NCBI RefSeq assembly: GCF_014203095.1
Contig: NZ_JACHIG010000002.1
Coordinates: forward strand, 611,695-675,694
Source of the DNA: Prosthecobacter vanneervenii
Lineage (GTDB): Bacteria > Verrucomicrobiota > Verrucomicrobiia > Verrucomicrobiales > Verrucomicrobiaceae
DNA: 64,000 nt
Direction of reading: 5' to 3'
Shown: piece by piece, positions 15,127 to 22,407 of the stretch
Layout: every line of letters begins with the position of its first letter
Position numbering within the stretch: the stretch's first letter is position 1
Program-made: the position numbers and the translations under genes
Notes under the pieces: generated by a model
Told to the model about the DNA's origin: nothing
What the model saw: the letters and a program-made list of their open reading frames with translations, nothing else
Database searches by the model: none

Positions 15127-15993
15127 ATGACACGCCGTTTCATCGCCCGCCTGCTGCTGCCTCTGCTCGGATTCGGAGCCTTGGGCACCGCCGTGCTCAG
15201 CGCCCAGGACGCCCCGCCGGTGCCCAAGCCACCGGAAAGGCCCGCCATCCCGGAGGATGTGGTGGGAGACGAGCACGTGCGCGAGGAGTTCGGAGTGAAC
15301 CCCTTTACCACGCCGTCCATCCGCAAGCTCTTCGACATGCTCAACAACGTGGGCAAGCTGCGCTTTGACGACCTAAAGCGCCCTTTCACTGACAAGACAC
15401 CCGCGGACCGCGTCATCGTGGCCATGGGGCTGGGCACCCTCATCGCCGATGGCTTCCTCATCGTGCAGTGCGAGCGTGTAGACGAGATGGAGGCCGTGGG
15501 CCGCGCCATGATCAAGTACGGCAAGGCGCTCGGCGCAGGCAACCGCATGAACAAGCACACCGGCAGCCTCTTTGAGTACAGCCTCAAGGGCAACTGGCAG
15601 GATCTCCGCGTGGAGCTGGCCAAAACCCAGAGCGATGTGGAGGCCGAGATGGTGCAGCTGCGCGATGTGGACATCGCCCACCTCATCAGCCTCGGCGGCT
15701 GGCTGCGTGCCCTGGAGATCGCCACCAAGAGCATCAGCGACAACTATGCCGAGGAAAAGACCCGCCAGCTCACGCGCCACGACATCGCCGAGTACTACCT
15801 CATGAGCCTGGACAGCCTGCACCCCAGCCTGCAGAAAAACCCGGCCCTCATCGAGCTGCGCAAAGGCCTGGAGGAACTGCTCCCCATGCTGGACGTGCCT
15901 GAGGGCAAGGCCCTCACCGAAGCCGAGGTCAAAGCCCTCCACAAAAAGGCCTCCGAACTCGCCCACATCGTCACCGACAAAATGAACGGCTGA
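15127..15993 (+). CDS. Secreted helical protein of unknown function
   Basis: A 288-residue protein not recognised. The N terminus is a signal peptide (MTRRFIARLLLPLLGFGALG, cleavage near LSAQDA, residues 24-27) followed by a Pro-rich stretch (residues 29-41). The mature part is largely helical, with a segment LGTLIADGFLIVQ, a charged middle and a C-terminal helix ELAHIVTDKMNG. No Cys pairs or catalytic motif stand out. It is divergent from the exported methyltransferase gene, whose start is 117 bp away, and 40 nt upstream of another unknown gene on the plus strand. Confidence 0.7.
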   Translation: MTRRFIARLLLPLLGFGALGTAVLSAQDAPPVPKPPERPAIPEDVVGDEHVREEFGVNPFTTPSIRKLFDMLNNVGKLRFDDLKRPFTDKTPADRVIVAMGLGTLIADGFLIVQCERVDEMEAVGRAMIKYGKALGAGNRMNKHTGSLFEYSLKGNWQDLRVELAKTQSDVEAEMVQLRDVDIAHLISLGGWLRALEIATKSISDNYAEEKTRQLTRHDIAEYYLMSLDSLHPSLQKNPALIELRKGLEELLPMLDVPEGKALTEAEVKALHKKASELAHIVTDKMNG

Positions 15994-16033
15994 GCCCAGC
16001 CCCGTTCCCGCCTCGTATCTTCTACACATCTTC

Positions 16034-16555
16034 ATGGCCAATCTCACCTCGGAACAGCGTCAACTCGTCGAACAATGGGCCGCAGAGGGCGCAAACCTCA
16101 ATCAGATCCAGGACCGTCTGCGCAACGAATGCTCGGTCACGCTCACCTACATGGAGACGCGCCTGCTCATCATGGAGCTGGGAGTGAAGATCCAGGAAAA
16201 GCCGCGCGAGGCTCCGCCTGAGGAAAAGCCCGCCCCGCCACCCGCACCGGCAGATGCCGATGCTGACGCAGGCGACTATGCAAATGAAGATGGCGTGGCC
16301 GATGAGCTCATGCCGCCGGACGGCGTACCCGCCGGAGACACACCGCTCAGCATTTCCGTGGATGATCTGCCGCCTCCCGGCGCCATCATCAGCGGCAGGG
16401 TCACCTTCAGCGACGGCGTCACCGCCCAGTGGTTCATGGACCAGACGGGCCGCTTTGGCATGCGCGGCCCCGCCCCCGGCTACCAGCCGCCGCCTTCAGA
16501 CATCCCCACCTTCCAGACTGAACTCGACCGCATCCTGCAATTGCGCGGCTTCTGA
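16034..16555 (+). CDS. Hypothetical protein with N-terminal helical (HTH-like) region
   Basis: A 173-residue protein not recognised. Residues 1-50 are helical (LTSEQRQLVEQWAAEGANLNQIQDRL) and resemble a small helix-turn-helix seen in some sigma/Trp-repressor-like domains. Residues 55-110 are a low-complexity Pro/Ala/Asp/Glu linker. Residues 112-173 form a compact C-terminal piece (GRVTFSDGVTAQWFMDQTGRFGM) that looks like a small beta domain. No signal peptide. It lies 40 nt after the secreted helical protein and 33 nt before trpG/pabA, so the three may share a transcript. Confidence 0.65.
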   Translation: MANLTSEQRQLVEQWAAEGANLNQIQDRLRNECSVTLTYMETRLLIMELGVKIQEKPREAPPEEKPAPPPAPADADADAGDYANEDGVADELMPPDGVPAGDTPLSISVDDLPPPGAIISGRVTFSDGVTAQWFMDQTGRFGMRGPAPGYQPPPSDIPTFQTELDRILQLRGF

Positions 16556-16588
16556 TCTTTATAACCTCAAACTTGGAACTCAGGCTCC

Positions 16589-17158
16589 GTGCTTCTCATC
16601 ATCGACAACTACGACTCCTTCACCTACAACCTCGTCCAGTACTTCGGCGAGATGGGAGCCGTCATGGAAATCCGCCGCAATGACCAGGTGACGCTGGATG
16701 AGATCGAAAAGCTCAAGCCCGACCACATCTGCATCTCCCCCGGCCCCTGCACGCCTAAGGAAGCCGGCATCAGCTGTGCGGTGATCGAGCGCTTTGGCAA
16801 GTCCACCCCGCTCCTCGGCGTGTGCCTGGGCCATCAGGCCATCGGCCACGTCTTCGGCGGCGATGTCGTCCGCGCAGGCCGCCTCATGCACGGCAAGACC
16901 TCGCTGATCAATCATCAGGGCGAATCCGTCTTCAAAGGCCTGCCGCAGCCCTTTGAGGCCACGCGTTACCACTCCCTCCTCGTCAAGCGCGACACCCTGC
17001 CCGACTGCCTAGCCATCACCGCCACCTGCAGCGATGACGAGTCCGAGATCATGGGCCTGCGCCACAAGGAGCTGCCCATCCACGGCGTGCAGTTCCACCC
17101 TGAGTCCATCCTGACCCAGGACGGCAAGAAGCTGCTGAGGAACTTCCTGGAGATGTGA
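16589..17158 (+). CDS. trpG: Glutamine amidotransferase, anthranilate/aminodeoxychorismate synthase component II
   Basis: A 189-residue class I glutamine amidotransferase of the TrpG/PabA group. It hydrolyses glutamine to supply ammonia to a chorismate-using partner in tryptophan or folate synthesis. The nucleophile is Cys79 in GVCLGHQ, and the other triad members are His170 and Glu172 in QFHPES. The N terminus [16 protein letters not shown] and the ISPGPCTP segment are diagnostic. The start codon is GTG at 16589. No trpE or pabB is adjacent, so trpG and pabA cannot be told apart here; one protein may serve both. Confidence 0.92.
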   Translation: MLLIIDNYDSFTYNLVQYFGEMGAVMEIRRNDQVTLDEIEKLKPDHICISPGPCTPKEAGISCAVIERFGKSTPLLGVCLGHQAIGHVFGGDVVRAGRLMHGKTSLINHQGESVFKGLPQPFEATRYHSLLVKRDTLPDCLAITATCSDDESEIMGLRHKELPIHGVQFHPESILTQDGKKLLRNFLEM

Positions 17159-17184
17159 GCCCGCTGCCTCACGGCGCGGATGCC

Positions 17185-17604
17185 ATGACCGACGCAGAAC
17201 ATCTGCGCCGCTTTGAGGATCACAGCCTGCCACATGCGCAGTGGACGCACCGCGCCCACCTGAAGGTGGCCTACCTCTACCTGCTGCGCCTCCCCTACCC
17301 CGAGGCACTTGAGCGCCTGCGCAGCGGAATCAAAGCCTACAACATGGCCCACGGCATCCAGAACACGCCCACCGGCGGCTACCACGAGACGCTGACCCAA
17401 GTGTGGCTGCACCTCGTGCACACCACCCTGCGCCAGTTTGGCCCCGCTGAAACCGCCGATGCCTTCTTCGACGCCCAGACGCAGCTCAGCAGCACACGCA
17501 CCCCGCTGCTTTTTTACTCACGCGAGCGGCTGATGTCAGCCGAGGCCCGGAGCACCTTCCTTCCGCCCGACGTGGCGCCGCTGCCAACGCCCCAGGAAGA
17601 ATGA
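17185..17604 (+). CDS. Conserved-looking hypothetical protein (HxxWTHxAHL motif)
   Basis: A 139-residue protein of unknown function with a striking His-rich region (HAQWTHRAHLKVAYLYL). Downstream His residues lie in GYHETLTQVWLHLVH, suggesting a metal site or a compact helical fold. I took the ATG at 17185; a GTG at 17155 overlapping the trpG stop codon is an in-frame alternative and would imply coupling. It is cytoplasmic with no membrane segment. It sits 26 nt after trpG on the same strand. The His-based motif suggests a recurrent family, but I cannot name it. Confidence 0.65.
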   Translation: MTDAEHLRRFEDHSLPHAQWTHRAHLKVAYLYLLRLPYPEALERLRSGIKAYNMAHGIQNTPTGGYHETLTQVWLHLVHTTLRQFGPAETADAFFDAQTQLSSTRTPLLFYSRERLMSAEARSTFLPPDVAPLPTPQEE

Positions 17605-17664
17605 TCCTTGGAATAAGCTCAGGTCCTGCGTGCAAAGGCAGCACGTCAGGCTATGTAGCCATCC

Positions 17665-18306
17665 ATGTTTCTTCGCCTTCGCTTTGTCATTCTCTCTTGT
17701 GCCATGCTCGTGCTCAGCAAGGCAGGCAATGCAGCAGACCCCTTGCGCGTGGCGTGCGTAGGGGACAGCATCACGCAGGGGGTCGGCATTCTTCATCCGG
17801 AAAAGGATGGCTATCCGGCCAGGCTGCAGGAGATTCTGGGCACGAGCTGGAGTGTCAAAAACTTCGGCGTGGGCGGGCGCACCATGCTGAGAAAGGCGGA
17901 CCCCTTCGACCACCGCCCGGCACTTGGCTCCAGCCCGGACATCGTCGTCATCGCCCTCGGCACCAATGACTCCAAGACTCCGATCTGGTCCGGACATAAA
18001 GGCGAGTTCGTGGCTGACTATGTGGCCATGATCAAAGAATTTCAGGCGCTGCCCAGCCACCCTCAGGTGCTGGCCTGCCTGCCACCACCCGCCTTCCCGG
18101 GAAATTGGGGCATCACCGAGGAGACCATCGTCGGTGAAGTGATCCCGGCCATCAAGCAAGCCGCCCAGCAGGCGGGCATAAGCGTGATCGACCTGCACAC
18201 TCCGCTGCTGGAGAGCAAGCCCTGGTTTCCCGACACTGTGCACCCAAACGAAGCCGGAGCGCAGCGGATTGCTGAAGTCGTGGCTGCGGCCATCAAGGCG
18301 AAGTAA
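17665..18306 (+). CDS. Secreted SGNH/GDSL-family esterase
   Basis: A 213-residue hydrolase with a signal peptide (about residues 1-23, cleavage near GNAAD). It has the four SGNH blocks: GDSIT with nucleophile Ser35, Gly69/70 in VGGRT, Asn101 in GTND, and Asp190/His193 in DTVHPNE. It most likely removes acetyl or acyl groups from carbohydrates outside the cytoplasm, as many GDSL_2 members do; the substrate is inferred only from the exported, glycan-oriented gene set of this window. It starts 60 nt after the His-motif protein and is followed by repeat D. Confidence 0.88.
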   Translation: MFLRLRFVILSCAMLVLSKAGNAADPLRVACVGDSITQGVGILHPEKDGYPARLQEILGTSWSVKNFGVGGRTMLRKADPFDHRPALGSSPDIVVIALGTNDSKTPIWSGHKGEFVADYVAMIKEFQALPSHPQVLACLPPPAFPGNWGITEETIVGEVIPAIKQAAQQAGISVIDLHTPLLESKPWFPDTVHPNEAGAQRIAEVVAAAIKAK

Positions 18307-18311
18307 TACCC

Positions 18312-18507
18312 TGATGCGATGAAGCAGGCCTGAAAACGCATTCCCGAGCCTACGTTGGAAATCATCTTGATCCACCTCCTGCAGCAAGTTCGCGGATGTG
18401 CGGTGGCGCTGGGCGATGCCAGAGGCTCGGCTTTGTGAAGACGCGAAAGCAGAGGGTATTGAGAGAGTGTGAGGGATCGGGACGATCCCTCTCCGCAAGA
18501 GCGCTGG
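18312..18507. repeat. Dispersed repeat D, copy 2 (inverted)
   Basis: Inverse-orientation relative of 4629-4776. Best conserved from 18361 (ATCATCTTGATC) to 18507, interrupted by about 50 extra bases near 18420-18465. The hairpin GAGGGATCG, loop GGA, CGATCCCTC lies at 18471-18491; in the other copy the second pair is T-A instead of A-T, so the stem is preserved by a paired change. Confidence 0.72.
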
Positions 18508-18520
18508 CCCCCGCTCGCCC

Positions 18521-18766
18521 TCAAATCTGCTGCAGCTTGTTCCGCTCGTTGGGCGTGCGGCACACGGGGCAGGTCGTCACGGTGATTTTGCGCTTGGGCT
18601 CGCAGGCGTAGGCGGTGCCGCAGATGCGGCACTGGATGGCGATGCGGCGGCGATACACCTCGCGCTTGCGGTCGCGCCAGAAGCTGTAAAACCACAGCAG
18701 GCACACCGTCGTGACCCCCACGGCCATGAAGAGAATGATCAGTCCTCCGAGCGGGATGGGGATCAT
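18521..18766 (-). CDS. Small membrane protein with zinc ribbon, end of ExbBD operon
   Basis: An 81-residue protein: one N-terminal transmembrane helix (about residues 5-27, GGLIILFMAVGVTTVCLLWF), a basic stretch (RDRKREVYRRR), then a cytoplasmic CxxC...CxxC zinc-ribbon-like knuckle (CRICG and CPVCR). Its ATG overlaps the TGA of the TonB-like gene (ATGA at 18763-18766), a four-base overlap implying translational coupling. Because it is tied to exbB-exbD-tonB-like genes it may be an accessory or adaptor of that energy-transducing complex. I do not know a named family. Confidence 0.75.
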   Translation of the reverse strand: MIPIPLGGLIILFMAVGVTTVCLLWFYSFWRDRKREVYRRRIAIQCRICGTAYACEPKRKITVTTCPVCRTPNERNKLQQI

Positions 18767-19503
18767 GGCTTGCGGGCGGCCTCCCACCGGAATGAAATCT
18801 CGCCCCACTCCACCTGCTTGACCTCAGCGGGGGTAAAGCGCAGCGCGGTCACTGCGGCATGCAGCTGCTGCATCACCCCGGGGTCTTCCACACTGCTGAG
18901 CGGCAGCGCCGTGATGATCTGCCCCGCACGACCTACGGCCACGCGGAACTGCACACGCGTGGGCTCCGTCAGCTTGATGCCCTCCAGCTCCACGCTGGCA
19001 GGGCCGCGCTGGGCCAGGCTGGGGCTCATCACCGCATGCAGCCGGGCCTCTGGCGCCACCGGCACATGGGAGATGCTGCGGGCAGGCACCGGCGGCAGCA
19101 CATCCGCCGCCGCAGTAAAGAGACGCGGCTGCTGGATGGCGGCCGGAGCAGGATCGAGATCCTTGAGCTTGATCTCATGCCCGGCAAAGGTGGGCTGAAA
19201 GGCCAGCAGAGGGCTTTTCACCTGGAGGTCGCTGTCGTCATCGCTCAGCAGCGCAAAGCTGCGGTCCTGCGCCCGGTGGATGAGGGCCAGCTCGGCCGGA
19301 TTTGCGGGGTTCAGGGAAATGACGTGCTGCGGAGTCACCGCAGGACGCTGCACCGTCGGGTGCACGATCCGAAAGACAAAGAAAAAGCCGGCCATGGCCA
19401 GCATGAGCGCCAGCAGCGCCAGCACCAGACGCCAGAGGGAGTAATCCCGCACCTCCCAGGCAAAGATGAGCCCGGGCTCGGATGGATGCGGCTTGGCGGA
19501 CAT
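18763..19503 (-). CDS. TonB-like periplasmic energy transducer
   Basis: A 246-residue protein. It has a short cytoplasmic N terminus, one transmembrane helix (about residues 25-45), an extended periplasmic region and a C-terminal domain (about 185-240: RVQFRVAVGRAGQIITALPLS, then TALRFTPAEVKQVEWGEISFRW) whose pattern matches the TonB C-terminal domain. The typical Pro/Lys-rich linker is weak. It follows exbD by 25 nt and overlaps the next gene by four bases, giving exbB-exbD-tonB-zinc-ribbon order. The ATG at 19503 is preferred; an upstream ATG at 19566 overlaps exbD. The alternative is a TolA-like protein. Confidence 0.68.
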   Translation of the reverse strand: MSAKPHPSEPGLIFAWEVRDYSLWRLVLALLALMLAMAGFFFVFRIVHPTVQRPAVTPQHVISLNPANPAELALIHRAQDRSFALLSDDDSDLQVKSPLLAFQPTFAGHEIKLKDLDPAPAAIQQPRLFTAAADVLPPVPARSISHVPVAPEARLHAVMSPSLAQRGPASVELEGIKLTEPTRVQFRVAVGRAGQIITALPLSSVEDPGVMQQLHAAVTALRFTPAEVKQVEWGEISFRWEAARKP

Positions 19504-19528
19504 CGGGGGGGGAAACGGGCTTGGTGGG

Positions 19529-19933
19529 TTAGGCCTTGGGCGGCACGGTGGAGTAGGCCACCTCATAGCCGAGCTCCAGGGCGATGTTTCCGACCTCGAT
19601 CACACGGCCGTGCGGTGCCTGTCTGGCGGCATGAATGATGGCGCGGCGCTCGCCTTCGCGGCTGGCCTTCAGCTTGTCCCGCAGCTCCGCCGTGCTGGTG
19701 CGCACCCCGTCAAAGTAGAGCGCATTTTCCAGCCCGGCGGGGATGGTGATGATGTGCGCGCGGTCAAACCCGGTGAGCCTGGAGCTGGACTGCGGCTTGT
19801 CCACATGGATGCCGGACTGCACCACGAAGTTGCTGTTGAGAAGGAAAAAGACCAGCAGCAGCAGGATCGTGTTCATCAGCGGCACGATGTACAGCCACGG
19901 GCTTTGTCTGGGTAGATGACTCTCTAGCTTCAT
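19529..19933 (-). CDS. exbD: ExbD/TolR-family proton-channel subunit
   Basis: A 134-residue protein with one N-terminal transmembrane helix (about residues 12-32, WLYIVPLMNTILLLLVFFLL) and a periplasmic domain, the ExbD/TolR topology. The helix carries an Asn (N21) where the functional membrane Asp of ExbD is expected; Asp25 in E. coli ExbD is essential for proton flow. This is a rough alignment and should be read with care. It lies between exbB and a TonB-like gene on the minus strand. It probably couples the proton gradient to outer-membrane transport or envelope stability. Confidence 0.82.
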   Translation of the reverse strand: MKLESHLPRQSPWLYIVPLMNTILLLLVFFLLNSNFVVQSGIHVDKPQSSSRLTGFDRAHIITIPAGLENALYFDGVRTSTAELRDKLKASREGERRAIIHAARQAPHGRVIEVGNIALELGYEVAYSTVPPKA

Positions 19934-20002
19934 GCGGGTCGGGCTACGTGCTCAGTATTGGCGGCCAGGGTTGGTTCGGCCAGCCAAAAGTGCTCCTCAG
20001 GA

Positions 20003-20692
20003 TTACCCCTTGAGCCCGCGTCCCCGCGCTTTGGTCATTGCAGGCGCCACCTCCGCCTGACGGAACTCCACGATGTTATCGGTGCTGTTCGCGTCCTCGA
20101 TCAGATTCACGATCTCGATGCCCGCACGCTCCAGATCGTGCATGACCGCGCGTGCACGTGCGCTCAGGAAGGCAAAGGAGAGGTAGGAGGGAATGGCCAC
20201 CACCAGACCGAGCGCGGAGGTGATGAGGCTTTGATACACACCACGCGCCACGTCTGCCTGTGTGGCCAGGCCGTTGGCGGAGGAGAGATTGGTAAAGCTG
20301 TCCAGCAGGCCGATCACTGTGCCCAGCAGGCCGATGAGGGGTGCGGCGTGGGCAATGGCATTCAGAATGCCCAGAAAGCGCTCAAGACGGGGCACCTCCA
20401 GCTGTCCGGCCTCCTGCACGATCTCCTTGAGCTGCTCCCGAGGGGCGTGATGGCGCAGCAGTGCGGCGTGGATGACGCGGCCGGCGGGCACCCGTGTGGC
20501 CACGCATTCCTGCAGAGCCTCGGCAAAGTTTTTGCGGCGGATCAGGCTGGCCAGCCCGGCCAGAAACTCGCCCACGTTCATGCTTGCCCGGTGGAAATAG
20601 GCCAGCCGCTCGATAAAGATCGCCCCAGCGAAGCACAGGCACCCAATTAGGAGCCATACGAGCGGTCCGCCTTTGGAGATCAGATCTATCAT
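20003..20692 (-). CDS. exbB: ExbB/TolQ/MotA-family proton-channel protein
   Basis: A 229-residue membrane protein with three transmembrane helices: residues about 9-27 (GGPLVWLLIGCLCFAGAIFI), about 112-135 (AHAAPLIGLLGTVIGLLDSF) and about 150-172. The second contains the conserved APLIGLLGTVIGL block of ExbB/TolQ. The ATG at 20692 fits the family; upstream ATGs belong to noise. It is the first gene of the minus-strand cluster exbB-exbD-tonB-like-zinc ribbon, 69 nt ahead of exbD. A candidate promoter (20770-20798) lies 78 bp upstream. Ton and Tol systems cannot be separated from this gene alone. Confidence 0.9.
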   Translation of the reverse strand: MIDLISKGGPLVWLLIGCLCFAGAIFIERLAYFHRASMNVGEFLAGLASLIRRKNFAEALQECVATRVPAGRVIHAALLRHHAPREQLKEIVQEAGQLEVPRLERFLGILNAIAHAAPLIGLLGTVIGLLDSFTNLSSANGLATQADVARGVYQSLITSALGLVVAIPSYLSFAFLSARARAVMHDLERAGIEIVNLIEDANSTDNIVEFRQAEVAPAMTKARGRGLKG

Positions 20693-20769
20693 GTGCCGGG
20701 AGTCAGAGAGTAAAGGGTCAAGCCTGGCACCACACGCCAGCTCGGGAGAGGTCGTGTAGTACAAAGCAT

Positions 20770-20798
20770 GTTTTATGCCGAGACTGATGTCTTGTAAA
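20770..20798 (-). promoter_or_regulatory. Candidate sigma-70-type promoter for exbB operon
   Basis: On the minus strand TTTACA (-35 like, 20798-20793) is followed after exactly 17 bases by TAAAAC (-10 like, 20775-20770). It lies about 78 bp upstream of the exbB start and is the only AT-rich part of the divergent 291-bp region. Similarity is 5 of 6 and 4 of 6 to the E. coli consensus; verrucomicrobial promoters are not well known, so this is tentative. Confidence 0.4.
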
Positions 20799-20983
20799 CA
20801 TTGGAAATAAACGGGATGAAGAAAGAGCGGTCAAGCGGGGAGAGAAGAAGAAATGCCTAAGAGGGCGCGGGGACATCGATTTAGCCCTATCCTCTTGGCC
20901 CTGCCACCCCGGTGTAACATTCATACCACTTCCCATCACGTCCCAGCCTTGATTCCCCGGCCCGGCCCCGCTCCTATGGCGGC

Positions 20984-21892
20984 ATGAAACCTTTCGATCT
21001 TCAGGTCAATGGCTACGCGGGCACCGACTTCAATGGCGACGCCCTCACCGCCGAGTCCCTCCACCACGCCTGCGCGGCGCTGGAGGAAGACGGCTGCGAC
21101 TCCATCCTGGCCACCTTCATCACCGACCACATCCCCACTCTGGAGCGCCGCATCAGCACCCTGGTGGCGCTGCGGGAAAAGGACGAGCTGGCCCGCCGCA
21201 TGATCTCCGGCATCCACATCGAGGGGCCGTTTATCAATCCCATCAAAGGCTACGTGGGCGCCCACCCTCCCGCCGCCGTAAAGCCCGCCAATGTGGACGA
21301 TGCCAAGCGCCTGCTGGACGCCTGCAGCGGTCTGGCCCGGCTGGTGACCCTGGCCCCGGAGCACGATGAGGGCAGCAAGACCACCGCCTTCCTGGCCTCC
21401 CAGGGCGTCACCGTCTCCGCCGGTCACTGCGATCCCTCGCTGGACCAGCTCAATGCTGCCTGCGATGCCGGACTGAGCATGTTCACCCATGTGGGGAATG
21501 GCTGCCCCATTCAGATGCACCGGCACGACAACATCATCCAGCGCGCCCTCAGCCTGCACGAGCGCCTTTGGCTCTGCTTCATCCCGGACGGCGTGCACAT
21601 CCCCTTCTTTGTGCTGAAAAACTGGCTGGCCTGCGCCGGTCTGGACCGCACCATCTTTGTCACCGATGCCATCTCCGCCGCCCGACTCGGCCCCGGCCGC
21701 TACACCCTCGCCGGATGGGACATACTCATCGGTGAAGATCTCGTGGCCCGCTCCCCCGACGGCACCCACTTCGTCGGCAGCACCGTCACCGTGCCGCGCA
21801 TCAAAGCGAATGCGTATGAGCAGCTCGGCATGACTGAACGTGATCTGACGCGGGTGCTGGATGTGAATCCGCGGAAGGCGATAGCCGCATAG
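20984..21892 (+). CDS. NagA-like N-acetylglucosamine-6-phosphate deacetylase, barrel-only form
   Basis: A 302-residue amidohydrolase-fold protein. Metal-binding and catalytic positions of NagA are visible: Glu80 in HIEGPF, His148 in AGHCDP, His169 in THVGNG, His205 in PDGVHI and Asp228 in TDAIS. NagA is normally about 380 residues, with a TIM barrel flanked by two halves of a small beta sandwich. Here the protein starts at the equivalent of the first barrel strand (DLQVNGYAG) and stops at NPRKAIAA, so both sandwich halves are missing. It could be a true deacetylase acting on GlcNAc-6-P or a related amidohydrolase. THVGNG replaces the usual THLxNAM. Confidence 0.83.
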   Translation: MKPFDLQVNGYAGTDFNGDALTAESLHHACAALEEDGCDSILATFITDHIPTLERRISTLVALREKDELARRMISGIHIEGPFINPIKGYVGAHPPAAVKPANVDDAKRLLDACSGLARLVTLAPEHDEGSKTTAFLASQGVTVSAGHCDPSLDQLNAACDAGLSMFTHVGNGCPIQMHRHDNIIQRALSLHERLWLCFIPDGVHIPFFVLKNWLACAGLDRTIFVTDAISAARLGPGRYTLAGWDILIGEDLVARSPDGTHFVGSTVTVPRIKANAYEQLGMTERDLTRVLDVNPRKAIAA

Positions 21893-21918
21893 CTCCACCA
21901 CCTCAATCCCGCCCTCTC

Positions 21919-22287
21919 ATGCACCCTCTGGCCGATCAAGCGTTCCAATGGTGGCTGGGCCGCCTCCCGAAATACAACCGGGGGCTGGTCATCGCAGGAG
22001 TCTCGGCATTCGTCGCCTATGTCTTGATCGGTTTCCTGCTGCTGCCGGCATCCGAGGGATTTGAGGTGACCCTTTTTACCCTTGTGATTCAGAGCGTCGG
22101 TTATCTTGTCATCATCGCCCTGGCCAACATCTGCTACCTCATCGGCCCTGTCTCCGAAAGCCTGCTGCGTCCTGATGATGTACACCGCTACCGCGAAAAG
22201 TGGCACACCCTCGGCTCCCGCCTGTCCTTCGCCCTGCCCTTCAGCGTGCCTGTGATGCTCCTGGTGGTGGCGCTGCTGAAGGGGTGA
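21919..22287 (+). CDS. Small integral membrane protein
   Basis: A 122-residue protein with three hydrophobic segments: residues about 22-42, about 52-75 and about 105-121. Between them are a Trp/Arg-rich N terminus (FQWWLGRLPKYNRG) and a charged stretch (LLRPDDVHRYREKWHTLG). It follows the NagA-like gene by 26 nt on the same strand. I do not recognise a family. The three helices and lack of a periplasmic domain suggest a structural or accessory role in the inner membrane. Confidence 0.65.
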   Translation: MHPLADQAFQWWLGRLPKYNRGLVIAGVSAFVAYVLIGFLLLPASEGFEVTLFTLVIQSVGYLVIIALANICYLIGPVSESLLRPDDVHRYREKWHTLGSRLSFALPFSVPVMLLVVALLKG

Positions 22288-22323
22288 TTGGATGACTCCC
22301 GACGAACTTGCCCTTCGAATGAC

Positions 22324-22386
22324 ATGAATCCACTCCTCAGGCTCGAATCCCAGCGTGGACATTACACCGTCGTCCGCTGGGTGTGA
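22324..22386 (+). pseudogene. 5' fragment of the LMF-like gene at 30248
   Basis: A 20-codon frame (MNPLLRLESQRGHYTVVRWV then TGA) that matches the first 20 residues of the LMF-like gene at 30248 at 14 positions; the DNA is likewise similar around CTCGAATCCCA and GTCCGCTGG. It ends abruptly after RW, 21 nt before the stop codon of the efflux OMF gene on the other strand. It is most simply the remnant of a partial duplication or of a second gene copy deleted by rearrangement. Confidence 0.6.
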
Positions 22387-22407
22387 ATTCTTGGAAGACA
22401 AATCAGA

